The notes below the pieces were generated by a model. It did no database searches and was not told the DNA's origin. It worked only from the letters and a program-made list of their open reading frames with translations. The position numbers and the translations under genes are program-made. A DNA stretch of 35,966 nucleotides from positions 34,719 through 70,684 of the forward strand of contig NZTP01000093.1 of assembly GCA_002696485.1 (NCBI GenBank), given 5' to 3'. Shown piece by piece: positions 16,944 to 25,236 of this stretch. Source of the DNA: Altibacter sp. (GTDB taxonomy: Bacteria; Bacteroidota; Bacteroidia; Flavobacteriales; Flavobacteriaceae). Numbering within the stretch: the first letter of the stretch is position 1; each line of letters opens with the position of its first letter.

Positions 16944-18263
16944 ATGCAGTACATTCCTAATATAGTATTCCTTATCGCCCTAATAGCGGGTATTGGTTAT
17001 TTCACAAAGAATATCCGAAAGATCATTCGCAATATAAAATTGGGACAGGAGGTAGATGCTTCCAATCAAAAGGCAGAACGTTGGGGAAATGTAGTGCGTA
17101 TCGCCCTAGGGCAATCTAAAATGGTCGTACGCCCTGTATCGGGACTTTTACACATTATAGTCTATGTAGGCTTTATTGTTATCAATATAGAGGTGCTGGA
17201 AATAATTATCGATGGGCTCTTCGGGACACATCGTGTTTTATCGGGAATGGGTGTCGTCTACGATTATTTGATAGCCACTTTCGAGATCCTGGCTCTTTTA
17301 GTGTTGGTGGGTGTCATACTCTTTTGGACACGACGTAATATTCAAAAGATTAGACGCTTCTGGGCTCGTGAAATGACAGAGTGGCCCAAGAATGACGCAA
17401 ACTATATACTTTATTTCGAAATGGTTTTGATGGTGCTTTTTCTCACCATGAACGCCGCAGACCTCCAACTACAGCGTATTGGAGCAGCACACTACACTCA
17501 AGCAGGCATGTTTCCTGTGAGCCAATATATCGTACCGTTGCTGGAAGGATTTTCTGAAAGTACGCTCATCCTTATCGAACGCACAGCGTGGTGGCTACAT
17601 ATTTTGGGGATCTTAGTTTTCTTGAACTATCTCTATTTCTCCAAGCATTTGCACATTATTTTGGCATTTCCGAATGTCTACTTCGGAAAAGTGGTGCCGA
17701 AAGGAAAATTTAAGAATTTAGAATCGGTAACCAATGAAGTAAAACTCATGATGGACCCAAATGCCGATCCGTTCGCGGCTCCGGCTGAAGGTACTGAAGC
17801 ACCTGCGAAGTTTGGAGCAAGCGATGTCATGGACCTAAACAGGATCCAATTGCTCAATGCCTACACCTGCACCGAGTGCGGACGCTGTACCAGCGAGTGT
17901 CCGGCCAATCTAACCGGAAAAAAATTGTCGCCCCGTAAGATCATGATGGATACGCGTGATCGTTTGGAGGAAGTAGGTAAGAATATTAATGCGAATGGCG
18001 AATTCAAACCCGACGGCAAACAACTGTTGGATGATTATATCCTTAGGGAAGAATTATGGGCGTGCACTACCTGTAACGCCTGTGTGGAAGCCTGTCCGGT
18101 AAGTATCGACCCGTTGTCTATAATTATGGACATGCGTCAATATTTGGTCATGGAACAATCGGCTGCTCCCAATGAGCTAAACGTTGCTATGACCAACATA
18201 GAGAATAACGGGGCCCCATGGCCCTACAATCAAATGGATCGACTTAATTGGAAGAACGAATAA
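16944..18263 (+). CDS. Membrane-bound 4Fe-4S dicluster protein, heterodisulfide-reductase-like
   Basis: The 439-residue protein has helices near 3-20, 66-90, 110-129, 155-171 and 213-232, in the style of a cytochrome-b/NarI-like membrane part, then a cytoplasmic ferredoxin-like domain with two 4Fe-4S motifs: C309-x2-C-x2-C-x3-C319 (CTECGRCTSECP) and C374-x2-C-x2-C-x3-C384 (CTTCNACVEACP). It is the usual partner of the CCG-domain protein encoded at 18710; together they resemble HdrDE or GlcF-type electron-transfer units feeding the quinone pool. The electron donor is unknown. The HAD gene starts with no gap after its stop. Confidence 0.9.
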   Translation: MQYIPNIVFLIALIAGIGYFTKNIRKIIRNIKLGQEVDASNQKAERWGNVVRIALGQSKMVVRPVSGLLHIIVYVGFIVINIEVLEIIIDGLFGTHRVLSGMGVVYDYLIATFEILALLVLVGVILFWTRRNIQKIRRFWAREMTEWPKNDANYILYFEMVLMVLFLTMNAADLQLQRIGAAHYTQAGMFPVSQYIVPLLEGFSESTLILIERTAWWLHILGILVFLNYLYFSKHLHIILAFPNVYFGKVVPKGKFKNLESVTNEVKLMMDPNADPFAAPAEGTEAPAKFGASDVMDLNRIQLLNAYTCTECGRCTSECPANLTGKKLSPRKIMMDTRDRLEEVGKNINANGEFKPDGKQLLDDYILREELWACTTCNACVEACPVSIDPLSIIMDMRQYLVMEQSAAPNELNVAMTNIENNGAPWPYNQMDRLNWKNE

Positions 18264-18698
18264 ATGAAATCGGAGAAAGTAAATAAATTATTACGAGATA
18301 CGCATATAAATGGTGAACACGTTAGTCCTGTACTGCCTAAAGATGTCAAGAACTATTTGATCGATATCGATGGGACCATTACCGACGACATTCCCAATGA
18401 GGAACCTGAGCGAATGGCCACCTGTGAGCCTTTTCCCGATGCCTTACGAACGTTGAATAAATGGTACGATCAAGGTCATATTATTTGTTTTTTCACTTCC
18501 CGAACCGAAGAGCACCGCGAAGTAACAGAAACGTGGTTGAACCAACACGGTTTCAAATACCACAGCCTGCTAATGGGAAAACCCCGTGGAGGAAATTACC
18601 ATTGGGTGGACAATCATTTGGTGAAAGCTACCCGCTATAAGGGCAAATTCACAGATTTAGTTGAAAAAGAAGTGACCATTCAGGTTTTTAAAGAATAA
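18264..18698 (+). CDS. Small HAD-superfamily phosphatase-like protein
   Basis: The 144-residue protein has the HAD nucleophile motif DIDGTITDD (D34 and D36), motif II FFTSR (77-80), a Lys at 106 (GKPRGGNY) and a late acidic motif HWVDN (D116). It lacks a cap domain of any size, so it should act on a macromolecule or an exposed phosphate. Calls as phosphoheptose isomerase, which relatives may carry, are not supported: there is no SIS domain. It sits between the two Fe-S subunit genes, immediately after one and 11 nt before the other, suggesting a linked role. Confidence 0.8.
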   Translation: MKSEKVNKLLRDTHINGEHVSPVLPKDVKNYLIDIDGTITDDIPNEEPERMATCEPFPDALRTLNKWYDQGHIICFFTSRTEEHREVTETWLNQHGFKYHSLLMGKPRGGNYHWVDNHLVKATRYKGKFTDLVEKEVTIQVFKE

Positions 18699-18709
18699 AG
18701 AGTACACAC

Positions 18710-19501
18710 ATGAGTGAACCAATAAAAATACCAACGATGGCCGAATATATGGCGCAAGGAAAACAACCCGAAGTGTTGTTTTGGGTGGGCTGTGCCGGAA
18801 GTTTTGATGATCGTGCCAAGAAGATTACCAAGGCGTTTGTAAAATTATTGCATAATGCCAACGTGGAGTTTGCTGTCTTGGGAACCGAAGAAAGTTGTAC
18901 AGGAGATCCGGCAAAACGCGCGGGGAACGAGTTTTTGTTCCAAATGCAGGCTATGGGCAATATAGAGGTGTTAAATGCTTACGAAGTACAAAAGATCGTA
19001 ACTGCTTGTCCGCATTGCTTTAACACCATTAAGAACGAATATCCGGAATTGGGCGGTTCGTACGAGGTGGTGCACCACACACAATTCCTGAAAGATCTTT
19101 TAGCTGAAGGCCGACTGCGAGTGGAGGGTGGAAAATTCAAAGGGAAACGAATTACATTCCACGACCCTTGTTATTTGGGGCGTGCCAATGGTGAATATGA
19201 AGCACCTCGGGAGCTTCTGGAAAAACTGGAGGTAGAGCTTGTAGAAATGCGGCGTTGTAAGTCCCGCGGACTCTGTTGTGGGGCCGGGGGAGCACAAATG
19301 TTCAAAGAAGCAGAACCGGGCGATAAAGAAGTGAATATAGAGCGTACCGAAGAAGCCATGGAAACACAGCCCGACATTATTGCAGCCGGTTGTCCCTTCT
19401 GTAATACCATGCTAACCGATGGCGTAAAAGGAAAAGAAAAAGAAGGCGATATACAAGTAATGGATGTCGCAGAGATGATTGCCAATGCTGAAGACTTATA
19501 A
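18710..19501 (+). CDS. CCG-domain (Fe-S)-binding protein, heterodisulfide-reductase subunit B/D-like
   Basis: The 263-residue protein has two CCG-type halves. The first has C28, C63 and C100/C103 (TACPHC). The second has C154 (HDPCYLGR), the C189-C190 pair in CCGAGGAQMF, and C228/C231 (GCPFC). This domain holds the unusual cluster that acts on disulfides in heterodisulfide reductases and is shared with GlcF and LutA. With the membrane protein encoded at 16944 it forms a probable electron-transfer pair. It is followed after 2 nt by a small conserved gene. Confidence 0.9.
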   Translation: MSEPIKIPTMAEYMAQGKQPEVLFWVGCAGSFDDRAKKITKAFVKLLHNANVEFAVLGTEESCTGDPAKRAGNEFLFQMQAMGNIEVLNAYEVQKIVTACPHCFNTIKNEYPELGGSYEVVHHTQFLKDLLAEGRLRVEGGKFKGKRITFHDPCYLGRANGEYEAPRELLEKLEVELVEMRRCKSRGLCCGAGGAQMFKEAEPGDKEVNIERTEEAMETQPDIIAAGCPFCNTMLTDGVKGKEKEGDIQVMDVAEMIANAEDL

Positions 19502-19503
19502 TC

Positions 19504-19989
19504 ATGTTGACCGATTTTAACAACTTACCCGACGATTCACGTGTGTGGATCTACCAAGCGAATAGAAAACTAACCGATGACGAATTAGCTATCATCCATG
19601 ATAAAACAGCAAAGTTCTTGGAGGCGTGGACGGCACATGGAACCGATCTGGAAGCCGGTTTCGAGCTAAAATACAATCGGTTTATTGTGATTGGCCTTAA
19701 CCAAGAGAATGCTTCAGCTTCAGGATGTAGCATCGATGCTTCAGTACGATTCATTCAGTCGTTAGAGAAAGAATTTGAAGTAGACCTGCTTGACAAGATG
19801 AATGTCACATTCTATTCCGGAGATTTCATAGCGTATAAGCCTTTGACCGATTTCAGAAAAATGGCAAAAGCACGTTCTGTCTCTCCCAATACCGTGGTAT
19901 TCAACAACCTGGTGAATACAAAAGCCGAATACTTGGAAAACTGGGAAGTTCCTGCAAAAGAAAGCTGGCACAATCGATTTTTAGCATAG
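19504..19989 (+). CDS. Conserved hypothetical protein of the Hdr-like operon
   Basis: The 161-residue soluble protein has no signal peptide. Relatives in Flavobacteriaceae are, as I remember, often labelled 'ABC transporter ATPase', but no Walker A (GxxxxGKS/T), signature or Walker B motif is present, so that label looks wrong. One cysteine lies within ASASGCSIDASVRF. It starts 2 nt after the CCG-domain gene and is the last gene of the run that includes the Fe-S pair. The function is unknown; a helper of that electron-transfer unit is a fair guess from position. Confidence 0.8.
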   Translation: MLTDFNNLPDDSRVWIYQANRKLTDDELAIIHDKTAKFLEAWTAHGTDLEAGFELKYNRFIVIGLNQENASASGCSIDASVRFIQSLEKEFEVDLLDKMNVTFYSGDFIAYKPLTDFRKMAKARSVSPNTVVFNNLVNTKAEYLENWEVPAKESWHNRFLA

Positions 19990-19995
19990 TTTTTG

Positions 19996-20003
19996 TACCT
20001 TTC
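19996..20003 (+). promoter_or_regulatory. -7-like element abutting the NagZ-fusion gene
   Basis: TACCTTTC matches TAnnTTTG at all but the last base and ends 5 nt before the ATG at 20009. No clear -33 TTG is seen. If used, the mRNA would start within about 2 nt of the ATG. Confidence 0.35.
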
Positions 20004-20008
20004 AGTAT

Positions 20009-22942
20009 ATGAAAAAATTGCTTGCAACCTCACTTCTTGCACTCGTTCTATTCCCTGTATTTTCACAGCAAATTAATCCATTAATCGTTAAGGAGGACTT
20101 CCCGAATCAGCAAAAATGGGTCGATAGTATCTATGGTAACATGTCCCTTCAGGAAAAGATCGGACAATTGTTTATGGTCGATGTGTTTTCCAGTGATCCT
20201 ACCTCTAAAACCGATAAAGTGAAAGACCTAATTGCCAATCAATACATTGGCGGTGTTATCTTTTCGAAAGGAGGCCCTATGCGGCAAGCCAAACTAAATA
20301 ACGAGTTTCAAGCCGCTTCAAAAATACCACTTATGGTTGCCATGGATGCCGAATGGGGACTCGCCATGCGTTTGGATTCTACCTTTGCATATCCTTGGAA
20401 TATGACCCTGGGAGCCATTAAAGATAACCGTATTGTTGAAAAAATAGGAGAACGTATTGGGGAGCATTGCAAACGTTTGGGAGTGCACATCAATTTCGCT
20501 CCCGTGACCGACATTAACACGAATCCGAAGAATCCCATTATCGGGAACCGTTCGTTTGGCGAAGACAAAGACAATGTTACCGAAAAGGCTCTGGCATTTA
20601 TGAAGGGAATGCAGCGTGCCGGGATTTTGGCAAATGCAAAACATTTTCCCGGTCATGGGGATACCGATACCGACTCCCACAAGACGCTGCCCACGATCAA
20701 CTTTAGCAAAGAGCGAATTGACAGTATAGAACTTTACCCTTATAAGCGTCTTATCAACAACGGACTGAGCAGTGTGATGGTTGCGCATTTAAACGTTCCA
20801 TCGCTGGAAGAACGTAGCGATTATCCATCTTCCATTTCCAGAACAATTGTTTCAGGAATTCTTAAAGGTCAATTGGGTTTTAACGGACTTATTTTTACCG
20901 ATGCCCTTAATATGAAGGGAGCTTCCAACTTTTCATCACCCGGGGAGATTGATCTGGCTGCATTTCTAGCCGGGAATGACGTTCTATTGATTTCTGAAGA
21001 CATCCCAAAAGCGCACCAACTCTTAGTGAATGCCTATCGCGAAAAAGTGATCACTGAAGAACGCCTGGAGCATTCCGTAAAAAAAATTCTGTACGCGAAA
21101 TATAAGGTGGGGCTCCACGATTATGCTCCAGTAGATACTAATTATTTAATCGAAGAACTCAATACAGTACAGGACGCTGTTCTGTATGAGGAATCCATGG
21201 AGAAAGCACTTACTGTTTTAAAGAATGAACAAGATATTCTACCCATCAAAGACCTTCAAAAAAGTTCCATTGCCTACGTCAATTTTGGTGATGACGACGG
21301 CAGTGCGTTTTTGGACCAATTGCAACAATACGCACAAGTGGATTGGGTCAAGGCAGATGACTTGGACAGTTACATAAAGAAATTAGCAACCTATACCCAC
21401 GTGATTATTGGTTTTCATAAGTCGAATGCATCACCATGGAAAGACTACGAGTTTACTGAAAATGAATTGGTCTGGATCTATGAGATCGCACGTACCAACA
21501 AGGTTATTTTGGATGTATTTGCCCGTCCATACGCTCTTTTAAACCTGAGAAGCCGTGCCAATTTTGAAGGGATTGTGCTCTCGTATCAAAACAGCGAAGT
21601 GAGTCAGCAACTGTCGGCTCAATTAATTTTTGGAGCGAGAAAAGCGAACGGTCAGTTGCCGGTTTCATTGGGACCCGATTTTCCGCTGCATACTTCTATT
21701 GAAACGAATAGTATGAATCGTTTACAGTACGGTACTCCAGAAAGTGTAGGTATGAACAGCTTTACCCTGCATAAAATAGATTCGCTTGCTCGCACGGGGA
21801 TCTATGGCGGTATGACCCCGGGAATGCAAATATTGGTAGCCCGTAAGGGGAAAGTAGTTTATCAAAAGAATTTTGGGTACCACACTCAGGAAAACAAGAA
21901 TGCCGTAAAGAACGATGATGTGTATGATGTGGCATCACTTACCAAAATACTCGCAACATTACCGTTGGTGATGGAACTTGTAGATCGGGATGTTCTTTCT
22001 ATGGATACCAAGCTTTCTGAAATGCTCCCGGAATACAAGAATTCAAATAAAAAAGATATCACCCTTAAAGAGATCCTTACGCACACGGGCAGACTACAGG
22101 CGTGGATACCATTTTACATTGGAACCTTGGACACATTAACCAAACAACCCGCAGCAAAATACTATTCCAAATCACCTTCTGAAACATTTGGTTTGCCAGT
22201 GGCGGAAGACTTGAATATGCGTACCGATTATCAGGATTCCATATACAATATCATCCGAACGAGTGAATTGAGGGACCGGCCGGGATATAAATACAGCGAC
22301 CTGCCGTACTATATCCTGAAAAAATACCTGGAAGAATTCTACGGAACGCCTTTGGACAAGCTGGTACAGCGAAATTTATATGAGCATCTTGGTGCCAATT
22401 ATACCACGTACAATCCGCTTCAAAAATTCTCAAAGATCGATATCGTTCCAACAGAAGACGATTACAGCTTTCGTATGCAGAAAGTTCACGGTTATGTGCA
22501 TGACCAAGGGGCAGCCATGTTAGGAGGAGTAGGGGGTCATGCAGGACTTTTCAGTAATGCCAACGACATCGCGAAGATTATGCAGATGTATCTTTGGAAA
22601 GGGTTTTATGGCGGAAAGCGATTCTTTAAACCACAAACCTTGGACGCCTTCAATACATGCTATTACTGTGAAAGCGATGTACGGCGCGGTGTCGGGTTCG
22701 ACAAACCGCAATTGGGTGATGTTGGCCCAACCTGCGGCTGTGTCTCCATGACCAGTTTTGGGCATAGCGGGTTTACGGGAACATTAACTTGGGCAGACCC
22801 TGAAGAAGAGATTGTTTATGTATTTTTATCGAACAGAACCTATCCCAGTGCCGACAACCGCAAACTAATTGGAAGTAATTTGAGAAGTAATATTCAATCC
22901 GTTATATACGATGCTATCGATTTTAAAAACACCGACCTATGA
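20009..22942 (+). CDS. Fused NagZ-type glycoside hydrolase family 3 and serine hydrolase (beta-lactamase fold)
   Basis: The 977-residue exported protein has a signal peptide at 1-19. The GH3/NagZ domain (about 35-370) has the catalytic-loop signature KHFPGHGDTDTDSH (211-224) and nucleophile D298 in FTDALNMKGAS, so it should cut GlcNAc from muropeptides. A middle domain of about 380-570 resembles the GH3 C-terminal part. The C-terminal class C beta-lactamase-like domain has S643-x-x-K646 (SLTK), Y762-S-D, and HSGFTGT near the end; such domains hydrolyse D-amino-acid peptides or esters. The fusion joins sugar and peptide trimming of wall fragments. The gene overlaps bshA by 4 nt. Confidence 0.92.
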   Translation: MKKLLATSLLALVLFPVFSQQINPLIVKEDFPNQQKWVDSIYGNMSLQEKIGQLFMVDVFSSDPTSKTDKVKDLIANQYIGGVIFSKGGPMRQAKLNNEFQAASKIPLMVAMDAEWGLAMRLDSTFAYPWNMTLGAIKDNRIVEKIGERIGEHCKRLGVHINFAPVTDINTNPKNPIIGNRSFGEDKDNVTEKALAFMKGMQRAGILANAKHFPGHGDTDTDSHKTLPTINFSKERIDSIELYPYKRLINNGLSSVMVAHLNVPSLEERSDYPSSISRTIVSGILKGQLGFNGLIFTDALNMKGASNFSSPGEIDLAAFLAGNDVLLISEDIPKAHQLLVNAYREKVITEERLEHSVKKILYAKYKVGLHDYAPVDTNYLIEELNTVQDAVLYEESMEKALTVLKNEQDILPIKDLQKSSIAYVNFGDDDGSAFLDQLQQYAQVDWVKADDLDSYIKKLATYTHVIIGFHKSNASPWKDYEFTENELVWIYEIARTNKVILDVFARPYALLNLRSRANFEGIVLSYQNSEVSQQLSAQLIFGARKANGQLPVSLGPDFPLHTSIETNSMNRLQYGTPESVGMNSFTLHKIDSLARTGIYGGMTPGMQILVARKGKVVYQKNFGYHTQENKNAVKNDDVYDVASLTKILATLPLVMELVDRDVLSMDTKLSEMLPEYKNSNKKDITLKEILTHTGRLQAWIPFYIGTLDTLTKQPAAKYYSKSPSETFGLPVAEDLNMRTDYQDSIYNIIRTSELRDRPGYKYSDLPYYILKKYLEEFYGTPLDKLVQRNLYEHLGANYTTYNPLQKFSKIDIVPTEDDYSFRMQKVHGYVHDQGAAMLGGVGGHAGLFSNANDIAKIMQMYLWKGFYGGKRFFKPQTLDAFNTCYYCESDVRRGVGFDKPQLGDVGPTCGCVSMTSFGHSGFTGTLTWADPEEEIVYVFLSNRTYPSADNRKLIGSNLRSNIQSVIYDAIDFKNTDL

Positions 22943-24066
22943 AAATTGCGATAGTTTGTTATCCAACCTTTGGAGGAAGTGGCGTTGTAGCAACCGAATT
23001 GGGTATTGCCTTGGCAGAGCGAGGTCATGAGATTCATTTTATTACTTACAATCAACCGGTAAGGTTGGAACTGGTTTCGCATAACATCCATTATCATGAA
23101 GTAACCGTCCCGGACTATCCATTGTTCCATTATCAACCGTATGAATTGGCCTTGTCAAGCAAATTGGTGAACATGGTGAAACTATATGGAATCGAACTGC
23201 TTCATGTTCACTATGCCATACCGCATGCGTACGCAGGATATATGGCCAAGAAAATGCTCGAAGAAGAAAACATCTATATCCCCATAGTAACCACTCTTCA
23301 CGGAACTGATATAACACTGGTAGGAAATCACCCATTCTACAAGCCGGCCGTAACCTTCAGTATTAATAAAAGCGAAGTGGTAACGTCAGTTTCTGAAAGT
23401 CTTAAAGAAGATACACTTCGATTGTTCGATATCACCAATGAAATAGACGTGGTCCCAAACTTTATTGATGTTGCGAAGCACGACAACCCTTATACCGACT
23501 GTCAAAGGGATCTAATGGCAGATAAGAATGAAAGAATCATTACACACATAAGTAACCTACGCCCCGTAAAACGTGTCATGGATGTCATTGAGATCTTTGA
23601 CCGTATTCAGAAAAAAATACCGGCCAAGCTTATCATGGTAGGAGAAGGTCCCGAAAAAGAAGCGTGTGAGGCGTTGTGTGTTAAGAAGGGGATTCAGGAA
23701 AAAGTATTATTTTTAGGGAACAGCAGCGAGATCAATAAGATTCTGTGTTTTACAGACCTCTTTTTGTTGCCTTCAGAAAAAGAGAGTTTCGGTCTTGCAG
23801 CCTTAGAAGCAATGGCCTGCGGTGTTCCTGTGATCTCCAGTAATACCGGCGGATTGGCTGAAGTGAATGTACAGGGGGTAAGCGGGTATTTAAGCGATGT
23901 AGGTAATGTAGATGAGATGGCTGCAAATGCTTTACAGATTTTAAAAGATGAAAAAACCTTATCGCAATTCAAGAAGCAAGCTAAAGAAGCTTCACGAAAA
24001 TTCGACACAAAAAATGTAGTACCCTTATATGAAACTGTTTATGACAAAGCCTTTCAGAAAATATAG
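22939..24066 (+). CDS. bshA: N-acetyl-alpha-D-glucosaminyl L-malate synthase BshA
   Basis: The first enzyme of bacillithiol synthesis joins GlcNAc from UDP-GlcNAc to L-malate. The 375-residue GT4, GT-B-fold protein has the N-terminal loop FGGSG (11-15), HYAIPHAYAGYMAK, HGTD at 121-124, and the retaining-GT EX7E motif ESFGLAALE (282-290) in the C-terminal half. These features separate BshA from other GT4 enzymes. Its ATG overlaps the stop of the NagZ fusion (ATGA), so translation is coupled. bshB and bshC are not in the window. Confidence 0.94.
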   Translation: MKIAIVCYPTFGGSGVVATELGIALAERGHEIHFITYNQPVRLELVSHNIHYHEVTVPDYPLFHYQPYELALSSKLVNMVKLYGIELLHVHYAIPHAYAGYMAKKMLEEENIYIPIVTTLHGTDITLVGNHPFYKPAVTFSINKSEVVTSVSESLKEDTLRLFDITNEIDVVPNFIDVAKHDNPYTDCQRDLMADKNERIITHISNLRPVKRVMDVIEIFDRIQKKIPAKLIMVGEGPEKEACEALCVKKGIQEKVLFLGNSSEINKILCFTDLFLLPSEKESFGLAALEAMACGVPVISSNTGGLAEVNVQGVSGYLSDVGNVDEMAANALQILKDEKTLSQFKKQAKEASRKFDTKNVVPLYETVYDKAFQKI

Positions 24067-24538
24067 TAAAGTACTCATTATACTTTGTGCGGTGCTATTA
24101 AGTTTCTTGTGGAGCTGTAAAAGCAGTACGAATAATTCGAAACCGTCAATAACAGCTTCCATAGATTTTACTGTTTTAGAAAAAGGCAGCCACGGTAACT
24201 TTACTAATAAACAAGAACGTATTATATCTGATCAAATAACACTGCAAGACATATATAATACTATTAACGGTACACGAAAACCCGGCCTTCCTGTGCCCGA
24301 AGTGGACTTCTCGAAATACCAAGTCGCATTTATCACATCCGGGGAACGTTCTACCGGAGGATATTCAATCGCCATTGATACTATTGTGAGGGAAGAAGAA
24401 CAAACCATTCTATATATTGGTGGTGAATCTCCCAAGCCCGGTGACTACGTTACCACGGTGATCACAGCTCCATTCATTCTTGTAAAGTTCGAAAAGCAAT
24501 CTGTGCCGGTGGTCTTTAGATATTCCTTGCATAAATAA
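24041..24538 (+). CDS. PrcB-like lipoprotein
   Basis: The start at 24041 gives 165 residues; an ATG 12 nt earlier is also possible, and both overlap the end of bshA. A basic start is followed by a hydrophobic run and a lipobox-like LWSC, so the mature protein begins at Cys and is anchored to a membrane. The rest resembles the PrcB C-terminal domain, with FITSGERSTGGYSIAIDTI and PGDYVTTVITAPFILVK. PrcB was described as a partner of a Treponema protease complex; no protease gene is adjacent here. A strong terminator follows. Confidence 0.75.
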   Translation: MTKPFRKYSKVLIILCAVLLSFLWSCKSSTNNSKPSITASIDFTVLEKGSHGNFTNKQERIISDQITLQDIYNTINGTRKPGLPVPEVDFSKYQVAFITSGERSTGGYSIAIDTIVREEEQTILYIGGESPKPGDYVTTVITAPFILVKFEKQSVPVVFRYSLHK

Positions 24539-24563
24539 TACGGCGTTCACTCAAACCCAATAA

Positions 24564-24588
24564 AAAAACCCGCAACTTGCGGGTTTTT
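24564..24588. terminator. Bidirectional intrinsic terminator
   Basis: A perfect 12-bp inverted repeat AAAAACCCGCAA/TTGCGGGTTTTT around a central C has an A-run on one side and a T-run on the other. It lies between the convergent PrcB-like and outer-membrane barrel genes and can serve both. Confidence 0.92.
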
Positions 24589-24609
24589 ATTATCTATGTT
24601 GCACTATCC

Positions 24610-25098
24610 TCAAAATTGATAGCGAATTCCTAAAGCAATGTCGAAATCGACATCATCATTGAAATCTCCAAAACCAATTTCAGGTCTAAAGTCCAGTGAC
24701 AACAATAACGGAATATCAAAATCGTATTCGATCCCGATATCCCCGGCAGCGTAGAGATACGTTTCTGTGTCGTCATTAAATCCCGGAAAATCATCATCAA
24801 AGTCTACCTGTGCGACACCACCACCAACACCAACATACCAGTTAAAGCCTCCGTCGAGATTCCAAACCCATTGGTACAGTCCGGTGAGGCGGTAAGCATC
24901 AAAATTTTTACTGCTGCGCCATCCCAGATCCAATTCAAGTCGGTTATTGTCACCTAGTCCCCGTTGATAACTGATCTCGGTCCCGAAACCATCACTGTCA
25001 CCAAGGCGAAGACCCAAGGCATTCTTAGCTACAGTTTGAGCTTCAGCCTGCATAGAGAAGGCAACTATTGTAATCATTACTAAAAGTACTTTTTTCAT
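24610..25098 (-). CDS. Small outer-membrane beta-barrel protein
   Basis: The 162-residue protein (another ATG lies two codons upstream at 25104) has a signal peptide MKKVLLVMITIVAFSMQAEAQ split at about residue 20, then alternating amphipathic strands rich in Gly and aromatic residues and Asp-rich turns (DFDDDFPGFNDD, DFNDDVDFD). It ends in YQF, the usual C-terminal outer-membrane sorting signal. The size suggests an 8-stranded barrel like OmpX/OmpW. The acidic turns could bind cations. A weak -7-like TACTTTTA (25134-25127) lies upstream. Confidence 0.85.
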   Translation of the reverse strand: MKKVLLVMITIVAFSMQAEAQTVAKNALGLRLGDSDGFGTEISYQRGLGDNNRLELDLGWRSSKNFDAYRLTGLYQWVWNLDGGFNWYVGVGGGVAQVDFDDDFPGFNDDTETYLYAAGDIGIEYDFDIPLLLSLDFRPEIGFGDFNDDVDFDIALGIRYQF

Positions 25099-25195
25099 AA
25101 ACATTTGTTTAGGGTTGTTAATTGAATAAAAGTAGGCCTATTATAGATGGTAACATGTTAAGACTCTCCGAAAAATTAATTTGTATTATAGAAAG

Positions 25196-25231
25196 TTTTG
25201 TTAAAGAAATGCCCCATGTTTGTTACATTTA
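25196..25231 (+). promoter_or_regulatory. Promoter abutting the FAD/Fe-S dehydrogenase gene
   Basis: TTTTG (25196-25200), a 23-nt spacer and TACATTTA (25224-25231), 5 nt before the ATG at 25237. The spacing equals that of the promoter at 3131-3165. It supports 25237 rather than the upstream frame start at 25198, since transcription would begin beyond 25198. Confidence 0.55.
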
Positions 25232-25236
25232 CGGTC

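Noticed and set aside
18264-18698. Phosphoheptose isomerase
   Set aside because: There is no sugar-isomerase (SIS) domain; the DxDGT and later motifs are those of HAD phosphatases.
19504-19989. ABC transporter ATPase
   Set aside because: No Walker A, Walker B or ABC signature motif is present and the protein is too short for an ATPase domain.
25198-25236. Upstream start for the FAD/Fe-S dehydrogenase
   Set aside because: The stretch contains the promoter spacer and -7 element, and the family N-terminus begins at 25237.
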